Source: Mycolicibacterium rutilum
GTDB taxonomy: Bacteria; Actinomycetota; Actinomycetes; Mycobacteriales; Mycobacteriaceae
Direction: 5' to 3'
Assembly: GCF_900108565.1 (NCBI RefSeq)
Contig: NZ_LT629971.1
Coordinates: forward strand, 5,828,001 to 5,892,000
Length of the DNA stretch: 64,000 nucleotides
This document shows, piece by piece, positions 35,717 to 45,001 of the stretch; within the stretch, counting starts at the first letter, position 1, and each line of letters opens with the position of its first letter. Under the pieces are notes generated by a model. That model saw only the letters and a program-made list of their open reading frames with translations. It did no database searches and was not told where the DNA came from. The position numbers and the translations under genes were made by a program.

Positions 35717-36165
35717 GTCACTTCGCGCCTCATCGTATAGGCGTCGGCGCCGCTGGCCCGGTAGTAGCGCCGCCGCAGCCCGACGTTGACGAACCCGAAG
35801 CTCTCGTAGAGCTTGATCGCCGGCACGTTGTCGGTCCGGACCTCGAGGAACACCGTGCCGTCGCCCGCGTGTTCGAGCAGGTCGGTGAGCATCCGTCTGC
35901 CGATGCCGCGGCCGTGGTAGGCGGGGTCGACGCCGATCGTGTGAATCTCGTACTCGTACGGCTTCTTTCGGCCCAGGCGCGCGATTCCGGCGTAGCCGAC
36001 GAGCTTTCCCTCGTCGCGTGCGGCGACGTAGCGGATGTGCTTGGCGGCGAGCTCGGCGAGGAACGCGCGTTCGGGCCACGGGTCGTCGCCGTCGAACAGC
36101 TGGGCCTCGAGCTCCGCGCACCGCGCCGCGTCGGCCGGCGTCAGCGCGCCGTAGACGATGCTCAC
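35713..36165 (-). CDS. rimI: Ribosomal protein S18 alanine N-acetyltransferase RimI
   Basis: 150 residues, one GNAT domain. The acetyl-CoA loop is VDPAYHGRGIGRRMLTDLLEHA and the C-terminal part has the typical RTDNVPAIKLYESFGFVNVGLRRRYY with the catalytic Tyr. It acetylates N-termini, classically that of S18. Starts at GTG inside the end of tsaB (four-base overlap). Confidence 0.93.
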   Translation of the reverse strand: MSIVYGALTPADAARCAELEAQLFDGDDPWPERAFLAELAAKHIRYVAARDEGKLVGYAGIARLGRKKPYEYEIHTIGVDPAYHGRGIGRRMLTDLLEHAGDGTVFLEVRTDNVPAIKLYESFGFVNVGLRRRYYRASGADAYTMRREVT

Positions 36166-36782
36166 CGCTTGGCCACCGACGGTTTGGCGTCCGGGCGCCG
36201 CAGATACAGCGGCACCAGCGGCGCAGGCGGGGCCGACCAGTCTGGCACGGCGCGCACCAGTCCCGCCGCGGTCGGATACTGCGGCTCCTGACGCGGTAGG
36301 TCGAACAGCGCGGCGTGGTCGGGCGATCCGGCGACGGCGGCGGCGCCGCCGGGGACGTCGGCCGGGGCGCAGACCGCGGGACCGTCGACGCGGCGCCCGT
36401 CGCGGTAACGCGCCCAGTACACCTCGCGACGCCGGGCGTCGGTCACCACCAGCACGTCTCCGGCGGTGTCGATGCCGATCGCGTCGAGGCTGCACACCCC
36501 GTGCACCGGGATACCCAGCGCGTGCCCGAACGCGGCCGCCGACGCCATCCCGACCCGCAGGCCGGTGAACGGGCCAGGCCCGCAACCGATCACGATCGCG
36601 TCCAGGGCGCCCATGTCGACCCCGGCGTCGCTCAGCGCGCCGACCGCGTTGGGGGTGAGTTGCTCGGCGTGCGCCCTGGCGTCGACGGTCACCCGCTCGC
36701 CGAGCACCGAGTACCCCTCGACGCGGACGACACCCGCGGTCACCGCGGGGGTGGCGGTGTCGATGGCCAGGACCAGGGTCAC
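36162..36782 (-). CDS. tsaB: t6A biosynthesis protein TsaB
   Basis: 206 residues from the GTG at 36782, which overlaps the tsaE stop by four bases. A TsaD paralogue with VLAIDTATPAVTAGVV and GPGPFTGLRVGM but without the metal site of TsaD; it is the scaffold that brings TsaD and TsaE together. An in-frame upstream start (36800) was rejected because it lies deeper in tsaE. Confidence 0.95.
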   Translation of the reverse strand: MTLVLAIDTATPAVTAGVVRVEGYSVLGERVTVDARAHAEQLTPNAVGALSDAGVDMGALDAIVIGCGPGPFTGLRVGMASAAAFGHALGIPVHGVCSLDAIGIDTAGDVLVVTDARRREVYWARYRDGRRVDGPAVCAPADVPGGAAAVAGSPDHAALFDLPRQEPQYPTAAGLVRAVPDWSAPPAPLVPLYLRRPDAKPSVAKR

Positions 36783-37246
36783 GGTGTGCTCCAATTCCAC
36801 ACCGCGGTACGCACTTCGGTATCCGAGGCGCGTTCCAGCCGCACGTCGAGGTGGTTGTCCGACAGCCGCTCGGCCAGCCCTTCACCCCATTCGACAACGA
36901 CCACCGCGTCCTCCAGGTCAGTGTCGAGGTCAAGCGAGTCGAGTTCGGCGAGCAGGTCGACCGACGCATGATCGAGCAGCCGGTACAGGTCGACGTGGAT
37001 CATTTCCGGCGCACCCGGCCGACGTGCCCGGTGCACCCGCGCCAGCACGAACGTCGGCGAGATGACCGGCCCGTCCACGTCGAGCGCCTGCGCGATCCCC
37101 TTCGCGAGCACCGTCTTTCCGGCGCCCAGTGGGCCGGACAGCACGACGACGTCGCCTGCGCGCAACTGCCGGCCGAGTTCGGCACCCAGCGCGATGGTGT
37201 CCTCGGCGGTCGGCAGCTCTGCGGTGCCCGCGGTGCGCTCAGCCAT
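36779..37246 (-). CDS. tsaE: t6A biosynthesis ATPase TsaE
   Basis: 155 residues. P-loop GPLGAGKT, switch region SPTFVLARVH and the conserved HVDLYRL motif and VVVEWGEGLAERL. It hydrolyses ATP to reset the TsaB-TsaD complex. It overlaps the alpha/beta hydrolase gene by eight bases and tsaB by four. Confidence 0.95.
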   Translation of the reverse strand: MAERTAGTAELPTAEDTIALGAELGRQLRAGDVVVLSGPLGAGKTVLAKGIAQALDVDGPVISPTFVLARVHRARRPGAPEMIHVDLYRLLDHASVDLLAELDSLDLDTDLEDAVVVVEWGEGLAERLSDNHLDVRLERASDTEVRTAVWNWSTP

Positions 37247-38357
37247 TTCGGACCCTCTCGCGCAGCCGGCGGGTCAGGGCGACGAGCTTGGACGGTGTCG
37301 CCCGCTCGACCAACCGGACCAGAGCCTCGTTGATCGCCTCGGGCTGCTCGAGCTGCACGAGATGCCCTGCACCGCCGACGATTCGGAGCTCCGCCTTCGG
37401 CAGTGCGGCCGCCATCGCCTGCGAGTACTCCTTGGGTGTCAGCAGATCGCGATCGCCGCACGCGACGAGCGTCGGGATCTTCGCCAGGGTGGCGAGGCCT
37501 GCGGTTTCGTTGTGCACCTCGAGTGCGTGCAGGAATTCGACCAGCGTCGCGATCGGTGTGCCGTGCATCATCTCCTCGGAGAACGCGACGACGCTCGGGC
37601 TGATCTTCTCGTCGCCGTAGGACGCGGCCCGCAGGATCGGGGCGACGACCGACTTTGCGGCGCCGCGGGTCCGGTGCACCAGCCTCGGCGCGTAGCGCAC
37701 CGCGAACCGGACCGCCTCCAGCGCCGGGTTGCGCAGGATCTCACCGAGCGGCGAACGCGAAACCCCTTCGGCCGCAGACGCGATCAGCGCGGCACCCGCG
37801 ATGCGCGTCGGGTACCGCTGCGGATACTGGCGCGCGTGCGAGAGCACCGTCATCCCGCCCATCGAGTGTCCGACCAGCACCACCGGCCCGGTCGGTGCGA
37901 CCACCGCCAGCACGCTCTCCAGGTCCTGGCCCAGCTGGGTCACGGTGTAGGTGTCGGGTGGCGCCTCGTCGGACTGGCCGTGGCCGCGCTGGTCGTAGAA
38001 CACCATCCGGACCTGGTCGCCCCACTGCTGCGTCAGCCGGACGCGCTGAAAGTAGAACGCCCCCATGCGAAGGCAGAATCCGTGCGCGAACACGACGGTC
38101 AGCGGCGCATCCTGCGGGCCGACCTCACGCACCGCCAGCGAGATCCCGTCCGGGGTGGTCACCACCGAACTGCGGTCGACGTCGAGCAGCTCGAAATCCT
38201 CGTCGGCGTACTGATCGTAGGCGGTGAGCCGGCGGCGCAGCGAGCGCGCGGCCGACAACCCGGCAGTGGCACCGACCGCGGACAACCCCGCCGCGCCCGC
38301 CAACCACCGCGCGTTCGAGTTCCGCCCGACCGGCAGCGGGATCACGGGTTCGCTCAC
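37239..38357 (-). CDS. Alpha/beta hydrolase
   Basis: 372 residues. A hydrophobic N-terminal helix (WLAGAAGLSAVGATAGLSAA) may anchor it in the membrane. The hydrolase core has VFAHGFCL, FYDQRGHGQSD, the elbow GHSMGG, ACGDRDLLTP and the catalytic His in GGAGHLVQLE. The same gene lies between alr and tsaE in M. tuberculosis-type genomes only in some species; its substrate is unknown, and a lipid or peroxidase-like role is possible. GTG start overlaps the alr stop (GTGA). Confidence 0.85.
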   Translation of the reverse strand: MSEPVIPLPVGRNSNARWLAGAAGLSAVGATAGLSAARSLRRRLTAYDQYADEDFELLDVDRSSVVTTPDGISLAVREVGPQDAPLTVVFAHGFCLRMGAFYFQRVRLTQQWGDQVRMVFYDQRGHGQSDEAPPDTYTVTQLGQDLESVLAVVAPTGPVVLVGHSMGGMTVLSHARQYPQRYPTRIAGAALIASAAEGVSRSPLGEILRNPALEAVRFAVRYAPRLVHRTRGAAKSVVAPILRAASYGDEKISPSVVAFSEEMMHGTPIATLVEFLHALEVHNETAGLATLAKIPTLVACGDRDLLTPKEYSQAMAAALPKAELRIVGGAGHLVQLEQPEAINEALVRLVERATPSKLVALTRRLRERVRNG

Positions 38358-39523
38358 CGGTCGCCCTTCGCGGCGGAGTCGATGTAGGTCCGCACGATCC
38401 GGTTGCGCGGGCTGGTCACCACCTCGTAGTTGATGGTGCCCAACAGATCTGCCCAGTCCTGCGCGGTGGGCTCGCCGCGGGTGCCCGGGCCGAACAGGAT
38501 CGCCTCGTCGCCTTCGGCGGCCGCGCCGTCCGGCCCCAGGTCGACGACGAACTGGTCCATGCAGATCCGCCCGACATTGCGGTAGAGCCGGCCGTTGATC
38601 AGCACCTCGAAGCGGTTGCTCAGATTGCGGAAGATGCCGTCGGCGTAGCCGACCGGCAGCAAGGCGACGGTGGTGTCGCGGTCGGCGACCCAGGTGTGCC
38701 CGTAGGAGACGCCGTCGCCCGCGCGAAGCGACCGCACAAGCGTCACCGGGCATTTCACCGTCATCGCGGCACGCAGGCCCATGTCGCCGCGCTGCGGGAT
38801 GGGTGTCTGCCCGTAGACCGCGATGCCCGGCCGGACCAGATCGAAGGCCAGGTCGGGACGCGTCATGGCGGCCGGGGAATTGCTCAGGTGCGCCACCTCG
38901 AAGTGCACACCCTGCTCGGCGGCGTAGCGCCGCATCTCGGTAAGCCGTTGCGCCTGTTGATCATTGAAGGGGTGCTCCGGCTCGTCACCGTGCGCCAGAT
39001 GCGACATCAGCCCGCGCACCCGGATCGTGCCGTCGGCATGGGCGCGCTTGATCGCGGCGACGAGCTCAGGGAAGTCGGCGGCGCCGACGCCGTTGCGACT
39101 CAACCCGGTGTCGGCCTTGACGGTGACGGTCGCGGGGCGGCCGGCGCGCCGCACACCGTCGAGCAGTTCGCCGAACTGCCGCACCGAGGACACCGCGATC
39201 TGCACGTCGGCGCTGACCGCGGGCGCGAAGTCGGTGCCCGGCGGGTGCAGCCAGGCGAGCAGCGGGGCGGTGATGCCATCGCGCCGCAGCGCCAGTGCCT
39301 CCGTCACGGTCGCGACGCCCAGCTCGGCGGCGCCCGCGGCCAGCGCGGCCCGGCCGACCTGCGCGGCGCCGTGGCCGTAACCGTCGGCCTTGACGACCGC
39401 CATCACGTCCGCGCCGCCCGCGAGCTCACGCAGCAGGCGCACGTTGTCGGTGATCGCGCCGAGGTCGATCACCGCCTGCGGGGCGGCGATCGTCGCCGGT
39501 GTCGTCAGCTCGGTCGTGTGCAT
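38354..39523 (-). CDS. alr: Alanine racemase
   Basis: 389 residues. PLP enzyme converting L- to D-alanine for peptidoglycan; the target of D-cycloserine. Lys of VVKADGYGHGA binds PLP and the C-terminal domain carries the catalytic Tyr in GDGVSYGHTW. It heads the seven-gene overlapping operon. The ribosome site GAGGAG is seen before the ATG, and GACAAT about 22 bases upstream may be the -10. Confidence 0.97.
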   Translation of the reverse strand: MHTTELTTPATIAAPQAVIDLGAITDNVRLLRELAGGADVMAVVKADGYGHGAAQVGRAALAAGAAELGVATVTEALALRRDGITAPLLAWLHPPGTDFAPAVSADVQIAVSSVRQFGELLDGVRRAGRPATVTVKADTGLSRNGVGAADFPELVAAIKRAHADGTIRVRGLMSHLAHGDEPEHPFNDQQAQRLTEMRRYAAEQGVHFEVAHLSNSPAAMTRPDLAFDLVRPGIAVYGQTPIPQRGDMGLRAAMTVKCPVTLVRSLRAGDGVSYGHTWVADRDTTVALLPVGYADGIFRNLSNRFEVLINGRLYRNVGRICMDQFVVDLGPDGAAAEGDEAILFGPGTRGEPTAQDWADLLGTINYEVVTSPRNRIVRTYIDSAAKGDR

Positions 39524-39578
39524 GGTCTCCTCACCACGGCCGATTGTCCCAGACGCGCGCTCGAGGCAGGTGCGTCGG

Positions 39579-40958
39579 TCAGTGCGCGAACGGCTGTTCG
39601 CCGTTGAAGTGACCCTGCGGCTTGAGCTCGTCGAGGTGGGCGATCACCTTGACCAGGTCGTCGTGCAGGGCTCTGGCCAGGTCGGCGGAGAACCCTTCAC
39701 GCACCACGATGCGCAGCATCGTGACGTCCTCGGCGCCCTCGGGCATCGTGTACGCCGGCACCTGCCAGCCGTAGCCGCGCAGCGCCTGGGACACGTCGAA
39801 CTCGGTGTAGCCGAAGTCGCCGGAGAGCTTGAAGCTCACCACCGGGATCGCCGAACCGTCGGCGACGACGTCGAAGTGCCGACTCTCGCGCAGCTGATCG
39901 CCGAGCCAGCGCGCGGTCTCCGACAGGCAGTGCATCACCTGCGTGTAGCCGGCGCGGCCCAGCCGCAGGAAGTTGTAGTACTGCCCCACCACCTGATTGC
40001 CGGGCCGCGAGAAGTTCAGCGTGAACGTCGGCATGTCGCCGCCGAGGTAGTTGACGTGGAAGACCAGGCCCTCGGGCAGGTACTGCGCGTTGCGCCACAC
40101 CACGAATCCGATTCCGGGATAGGTCAATCCGTACTTGTGGCCGCTCACGTTGATCGACACCACCCGCGGCAGCCGGAAATCCCACTCCAGGTCCGGATGC
40201 AGGAACGGCACCACGAAACCACCGCTGGCGGCGTCCACGTGCACCGGGACGTCCAGGCCACCATCACCGGCCAGTTTGTCCAGCGCCGCGCAGATCTCGG
40301 CGATCGGCTCGAGTTCACCGGTGTAGGTGGTGCCCAGGATCGCGACCACGCCGATGGTGTCCTCGTCGACGGCGTCGAGCACCTGCTCGGGGGTGATGAC
40401 GTAGCGGCCCTCGGCCATCGGCAGATACCGCGGCTCGACATCGAAGTAGCGGCAGAACTTCTCCCACACGACCTGGACGTTGGCGCCCATCACCAGGTTC
40501 GGGGTGCGTCCTTTCCAGTTCTCGCCGACCTTGTCGCGCCACCGCCACTTCATCGCCAGCCCGGCCAGCATCACGGCCTCGCTCGACCCGATCGTCGACA
40601 CCCCGATCGCGCTCGACGGGTCGTCGCGCAGGTCCTCGGCATGGAACAGGTCGGCCACCATGCACACGCAGCGCTGCTCGATCGCCGCGGTCGCCGGGTA
40701 CTCGTCCTTGTCGATCATGTTCTTGTCGAACGTCTCGGCCATCAACCGCTCGGCCTGCGGGTCCATCCACGTCGTGACGAATGTCGCCAGGTTCAGCCGC
40801 GAACTGCCGTCGAGCATCAGTTCGTCGTGGATGAACCGGTAGGCAGCGTCGGGATCCATCGCGTCGTCGGGCAGGCGCAGCGACGGCACGGGCGCCATCG
40901 CCAACCGTCCGGTGTAGGCGGGAGCAACCTGCGGCGCGTGACTGCGCGTGGGCGACAT
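39579..40958 (-). CDS. gadB: Glutamate decarboxylase
   Basis: 459 residues. It makes GABA and CO2 from glutamate, consuming a proton; used in acid resistance and GABA metabolism. The PLP lysine is in INVSGHKYGLTYPGIG, the cofactor pocket in IGSSEAVMLAGLAMKW and HVDAASGGFV. Length fits the bacterial GadB group. A good site AAAGGA precedes the ATG. In M. tuberculosis the region between alr and gadB holds several extra genes; here only 55 bases separate them. Confidence 0.96.
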   Translation of the reverse strand: MSPTRSHAPQVAPAYTGRLAMAPVPSLRLPDDAMDPDAAYRFIHDELMLDGSSRLNLATFVTTWMDPQAERLMAETFDKNMIDKDEYPATAAIEQRCVCMVADLFHAEDLRDDPSSAIGVSTIGSSEAVMLAGLAMKWRWRDKVGENWKGRTPNLVMGANVQVVWEKFCRYFDVEPRYLPMAEGRYVITPEQVLDAVDEDTIGVVAILGTTYTGELEPIAEICAALDKLAGDGGLDVPVHVDAASGGFVVPFLHPDLEWDFRLPRVVSINVSGHKYGLTYPGIGFVVWRNAQYLPEGLVFHVNYLGGDMPTFTLNFSRPGNQVVGQYYNFLRLGRAGYTQVMHCLSETARWLGDQLRESRHFDVVADGSAIPVVSFKLSGDFGYTEFDVSQALRGYGWQVPAYTMPEGAEDVTMLRIVVREGFSADLARALHDDLVKVIAHLDELKPQGHFNGEQPFAH

Positions 40959-40978
40959 GGTGATTCCTTTCGTTGCGA

Positions 40979-42400
40979 TTACAGACCTGCGATGGCGGAG
41001 CGGACGTGCGCGAGGATGCGGGACGACGACGTCGGTGCCGGACGGGGCCCGGGGTCGCGGGCGGCCAGGTCGGCGGCGCGGGCGTGGACGAACGCCGCGG
41101 CCGCGGCGGCCTCACCGGGCGGCAGGCCCGCGGCCAGTAGCGCGCCGATGACACCGGACAGCACGTCACCGGAACCGGCTGTCGCGGCCCAGGATTGGCC
41201 TGCCGGATTGAGATACACCGGGCCGTCGGGTTCGGCGATGACGGTGACGTTGCCTTTCAACAGCACGGTGACGCCGAGGCGGTCGGCCAGCCTGCGTGTG
41301 GCGGCGACGCGGTCTTCACCGGGCGGCGCACCGGCCAGGCGCGCGAACTCGCCGGCGTGCGGGGTCAGCACCGTGGGCGCGTCGCGGCCGGTGACGAGGT
41401 CGGGATGCGCCGCGACGATCGTCAACCCGTCGGCGTCCACGATCACCGGCAGGCCACTGTCCAACGCGAACCACAGCGCCGCCGCGCCGGTGTCGTCGGT
41501 GCCCAGACCCGGCCCGACGACCCAGGACTGCACGCGCCCGGCGGCACTGGGGCTGCTGGTGGCGATCACCTCGGGCCATTGCGAAAGCACTTGTTGGGCA
41601 GCGGTTCCCGCGTAGCGGACCATCCCCGACGTGGCGGCCACGGCGGCTCCGGTGCACAGCACCGCGGCCCCGGGATAGGTGGCCGATCCGGCGAGTATGC
41701 CGGTGACGCCCTGGGTGTACTTGTCGTCGGTCGGCCCGGGCATCGGCCAGCGCGCGGCAACGTCGGCAGCCTCCATGCCGACCATGGCCGGCTCCGGCAG
41801 GGTCAACCCGATGTCGACGAGCTCGACGCGGCCGCACTCCCCCAGCGCGTGCACGGGCTTGAAACCGCCGAAGGTGACGGTCAGCGCGGCCCGCACATGC
41901 GGCCCATCGGCGGCCCCGGTGTGCACATCGATACCGCTGGGGATGTCGACGGCCACCACCGGAATACCCGCATCGTCGACCGCGGCGAACACCTCGGCGG
42001 CGGCGGGTCGCAACGCACCGGATCCGGAGATGCCCACCACGCCGTCGATCACCAGATCGGTTGCCGCCGGGACGGTTTCGACGATGCGGCCGCCGGCACC
42101 GGTGAAGGCCGCCAACGCCTTCGCGTGGGCGCGTTCCGGATTGAGCAGGACCGCGGAAGCGCCGGCTCCGCGGCGGCGCAGGAACGTCGCGGCCCACAGC
42201 GCGTCGCCGCCGTTGTCGCCGGAGCCGACGACCGCGCACACCCGGCGCCCGCTGACGCCGCCGGTGCGCCTCACGAGCTCGCGGACGACCGCATTGGCCA
42301 GGCCGGTGGCGGCGCGTCGCATCAACACGCCGTCGGGCAGCGCCGCCAGCAGGGGTGCTTCTGCTTCCCGGATCTGCTCGGCGGAGTAGTAGTAGCGCAT
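40979..42400 (-). CDS. nnr: Bifunctional NAD(P)H-hydrate epimerase/dehydratase
   Basis: 473 residues, the length of Rv3433c. The N-terminal YjeF_N epimerase has VVGSGDNGGDALWAA and AVDIPSGIDVHTG; the C-terminal kinase-like dehydratase has VVGPGLGTDD, LTPHAGEFARL and AATAGSGDVLSG. It repairs hydrated, redox-dead NADH and NADPH. The start ATG at 42400 (MRYYYSAEQIREAEAPLL) matches the family; an upstream reading adds a basic non-homologous stretch. It precedes gadB by 20 bases, probably one transcript. Confidence 0.95.
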   Translation of the reverse strand: MRYYYSAEQIREAEAPLLAALPDGVLMRRAATGLANAVVRELVRRTGGVSGRRVCAVVGSGDNGGDALWAATFLRRRGAGASAVLLNPERAHAKALAAFTGAGGRIVETVPAATDLVIDGVVGISGSGALRPAAAEVFAAVDDAGIPVVAVDIPSGIDVHTGAADGPHVRAALTVTFGGFKPVHALGECGRVELVDIGLTLPEPAMVGMEAADVAARWPMPGPTDDKYTQGVTGILAGSATYPGAAVLCTGAAVAATSGMVRYAGTAAQQVLSQWPEVIATSSPSAAGRVQSWVVGPGLGTDDTGAAALWFALDSGLPVIVDADGLTIVAAHPDLVTGRDAPTVLTPHAGEFARLAGAPPGEDRVAATRRLADRLGVTVLLKGNVTVIAEPDGPVYLNPAGQSWAATAGSGDVLSGVIGALLAAGLPPGEAAAAAAFVHARAADLAARDPGPRPAPTSSSRILAHVRSAIAGL

Positions 42401-42738
42401 CGAGGTCAGGATTCCACGTCGAGCGCGTTTCGGGTCGTCGACAAGCCCAATACGTTTGACGCCGCCGTCATCCCCGCGCCGAACAGCAAATTCCGACGTC
42501 AAACGAAGTCGCTATCCGCTGCGCGAATTATAACGATTTGATAACAGCGCGCGACGGCGGGCCGCGCGTCGAAAATTTGCCCTTTGCGCTGGATGATCGC
42601 CGGATTCGCGATGGTGGCGAGCGTTAACTAGGCCCCCTCGTCGCTTGATCAGCAATGCGTAAGTGTGCTTTGGTCGGCCTACCGATGACGTGACGTAGTG
42701 GTTCGAGACTTTTGATCGGCGGTGAACAGCTAACTGTT
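42401..42738. other. Divergent intergenic region nnr / ectA
   Basis: 338 bases holding promoters for both sides. CGTTTGACG (42453-42461) and CGTCAAACG (42497-42505) form a perfect nine-base inverted repeat with a 35-base spacer, a candidate two-site operator. An AT-rich patch at about 42527-42545 (ATTATAACG, TTTGATAAC) is the likely melting region. The ectA promoter near 42690-42735 is not resolved. No ORF or RNA gene recognised. Confidence 0.5.
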
Positions 42739-43290
42739 ATGAGCGTGCGTGTTCCCAAACCTGGGAAAACCGGCCTGCAAACTCCCGAAATTCGCCTGCG
42801 TCGGCCGCGAGCCGCCGACGCCCTGGCCATGCATCGCGTGGCGGAGGCGACCGAGGTGCTCGACCTCAACTCCACCTACGCCTATCTGCTCTGGGCGACC
42901 GACTTCGCCGACACCTCGATCGTGGCCGACGCCGACGGCGAACTGGTCGGCTTCATCACCGGGCATCGCCCTCCGCCACGCCCCGACGTGCTGTTCGTCT
43001 GGCAGGTTGCCGTCGACCCGTCCGCTCAGGGCAGAGGATTGGGCAGTCAGATGCTCGACGGTCTGCTCGCCCGGGTCCTTGCCGACCGCCGCGGACAGCC
43101 GGTGACGGTGGAGGCCACCGTGGCGCCGGGCAACGCGCACTCACGCGCGCTGTTCGGCGGGTTCGCGCGCCGTCTCCGCGTGCCGCTCGTCGAACACGAA
43201 CACTTCACCGCCGACCTCCTCGCCGCCGATGGTGGACACGAGGACGAACCGATCCTTCGGATCGGCCCCATCGCCGAACCCCCCAACTGA
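42739..43290 (+). CDS. ectA: L-2,4-diaminobutyrate acetyltransferase
   Basis: 183 residues, GNAT fold with the acetyl-CoA loop VDPSAQGRGLGSQMLDGLL and the EctA segments LDLNSTYAYLLWATDFADTSIVAD. It N-acetylates diaminobutyrate, the second step of ectoine synthesis. The ATG at 42739 was taken as start; GGTGAAC stands ten bases upstream, and an in-frame TTG nine codons earlier is possible. It is the first gene of ectABCD. Confidence 0.95.
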   Translation: MSVRVPKPGKTGLQTPEIRLRRPRAADALAMHRVAEATEVLDLNSTYAYLLWATDFADTSIVADADGELVGFITGHRPPPRPDVLFVWQVAVDPSAQGRGLGSQMLDGLLARVLADRRGQPVTVEATVAPGNAHSRALFGGFARRLRVPLVEHEHFTADLLAADGGHEDEPILRIGPIAEPPN

Positions 43291-43302
43291 AACGGAGACG
43301 CA

Positions 43303-44589
43303 GTGTCGCTTCTCGAAACCAACATCCCCACAACCGATTCCGGGCTGCCCGAGGTGTTCGCCTCGGTCGAGTCCGAAGTGCGCAGCTACTGCCGCAACTG
43401 GCCCACCACCTTCGAGACCGCGCAAGGGCCGTGGCTGACCGACACGACCGGCAGGCGCTACCTCGACTTCTTCGCCGGAGCCGGCGCGCTGAACTACGGG
43501 CACAACAACCCGGTGCTCAAGCGCGCGGTGCTGGACTACCTCGCCGGTGACGGCATCGTGCACTCGCTCGACATGGCCACCACCGCCAAGCGCGAGTTCC
43601 TCGAGACCTTCTCGGCACTGGTGCTCGAGCCCCGCAACCTCGACTACAAGGTCCAGTTCCCCGGGCCGACGGGCACCAACGCCGTCGAATCGGCGCTCAA
43701 ACTCGCCCGCAAGGTGACCGGGCGCGAATCGATCATCAGCTTCACCAACGCGTTTCACGGTATGACGCTGGGCTCGCTGTCGGTGACCGGTAACTCCATG
43801 AAACGGGCGGGCGCCGGTATCCCGCTGGTGCACGCCACCCCGATGCCGTACGACAATTACTTCGGTGGGGTCACCGAGGACTTTCACTGGTTCGAGCGGG
43901 TGCTCGACGACTCGGGCAGCGGCCTGAACCAGCCGGCGGCGGTGATCGTCGAAACCGTGCAGGGCGAGGGCGGACTGAACGTCGCGCGCGTCGAGTGGCT
44001 GCAGGCGCTGGCCGAACTCTGCCATCGCCGCGAGATCCTGCTGATCGTCGACGACGTGCAGATGGGTTGTGGCCGCACCGGGCCGTTCTTCAGCTTCGAG
44101 GCGGCCGGCATCGTGCCCGACATCGTCACGCTGTCGAAGTCGATCAGCGGATACGGCTTGCCGATGGCGCTCACGCTGTTCCGCCGCGAACTCGACGTCT
44201 GGGCGCCCGGCGAGCACAACGGCACCTTCCGCGGCCACAACCCGGCCTTCGTCACCGCCACCGCGGCGCTGCAGACCTACTGGGCCAACGACAGCCTCAC
44301 CGCGGCCACGACGGCCAAAGGCGAACTGGTCCGCGACCGGCTCGAGGTGATCGCCGACAAGTACGATGGCGTATCGGCCCGGGGACGCGGCATGGCGCAG
44401 GGCCTGAAGTTCGAGCAGGCCGACCTGGCCGGCGAGGTGGCGCGGGCGGCGTTCGACCGCGGCCTGCTCACCGAGACCAGCGGTCCCGCCGACGAAGTCG
44501 TCAAACTGCTTCCCCCGCTGACGATCTCGGAACACGACCTGATGTCCGGGCTGGACATCCTGGCCGAGTCCGTCGCCACCACTGTCTGA
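43303..44589 (+). CDS. ectB: Diaminobutyrate-2-oxoglutarate transaminase
   Basis: 428 residues. Class III PLP aminotransferase that turns aspartate semialdehyde into diaminobutyrate, the first dedicated step. PLP contacts: IVDDVQMGCGRTG, Lys of TLSKSISGYG, and GPTGTNAVESALKLAR. GTG start with GGAGA upstream, 12 bases after ectA. Confidence 0.96.
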   Translation: MSLLETNIPTTDSGLPEVFASVESEVRSYCRNWPTTFETAQGPWLTDTTGRRYLDFFAGAGALNYGHNNPVLKRAVLDYLAGDGIVHSLDMATTAKREFLETFSALVLEPRNLDYKVQFPGPTGTNAVESALKLARKVTGRESIISFTNAFHGMTLGSLSVTGNSMKRAGAGIPLVHATPMPYDNYFGGVTEDFHWFERVLDDSGSGLNQPAAVIVETVQGEGGLNVARVEWLQALAELCHRREILLIVDDVQMGCGRTGPFFSFEAAGIVPDIVTLSKSISGYGLPMALTLFRRELDVWAPGEHNGTFRGHNPAFVTATAALQTYWANDSLTAATTAKGELVRDRLEVIADKYDGVSARGRGMAQGLKFEQADLAGEVARAAFDRGLLTETSGPADEVVKLLPPLTISEHDLMSGLDILAESVATTV

Positions 44590-44608
44590 CCCGAAGGGAG
44601 TTCATCGC

Positions 44609-45001
44609 ATGATTGTCCGAACCACCGAGGAGATCACCGGCACGGACCGCGACGTCGACGGCGGGAACTGGCGGTCCAAGCGCATCATCCTGGCCGGCGA
44701 CGGTGTGGGCTTCTCGTTCCACGAGACCACCATTCTCGACGGCGCGGTGTGCGAGTTCCACTACCAGCACCATGTCGAGGCGGTGTGGGTCGTCGAGGGG
44801 GTCGGCACCCTGACCAACCGGGAAACCGGTGAGCAGCACCAGCTTTCCGCAGGCACCATGTACCTGCTCAACGGGCACGAACGCCACACCGTGACGTGCG
44901 AGCGGCAGCTGCGGATGTTCTGTGTGTTCAATCCGCCGGTCACCGGCCAGGAAGTGCACGACGAGACGGGCGCCTACCCGCCGCCCGCACCGGCAGCGTG
45001 A
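44609..45001 (+). CDS. ectC: Ectoine synthase
   Basis: 130 residues, cupin barrel with HYQHHVEAVWVVEGVGTL and YLLNGHERH supplying the metal ligands. It closes the ring of N-gamma-acetyl-diaminobutyrate to ectoine. Ribosome site AAGGGAG, 19 bases after ectB. The final GTGA overlaps the ectD start. Confidence 0.97.
   Translation: MIVRTTEEITGTDRDVDGGNWRSKRIILAGDGVGFSFHETTILDGAVCEFHYQHHVEAVWVVEGVGTLTNRETGEQHQLSAGTMYLLNGHERHTVTCERQLRMFCVFNPPVTGQEVHDETGAYPPPAPAA

Noticed and set aside
39390..41615. 741-codon plus-strand reading across gadB and nnr
   Set aside because: Antisense to two conserved enzymes.
42680..42720. tRNA-like GGTTCGAG segment
   Set aside because: Only the T-loop-like word matches; no acceptor or anticodon stem can be drawn.
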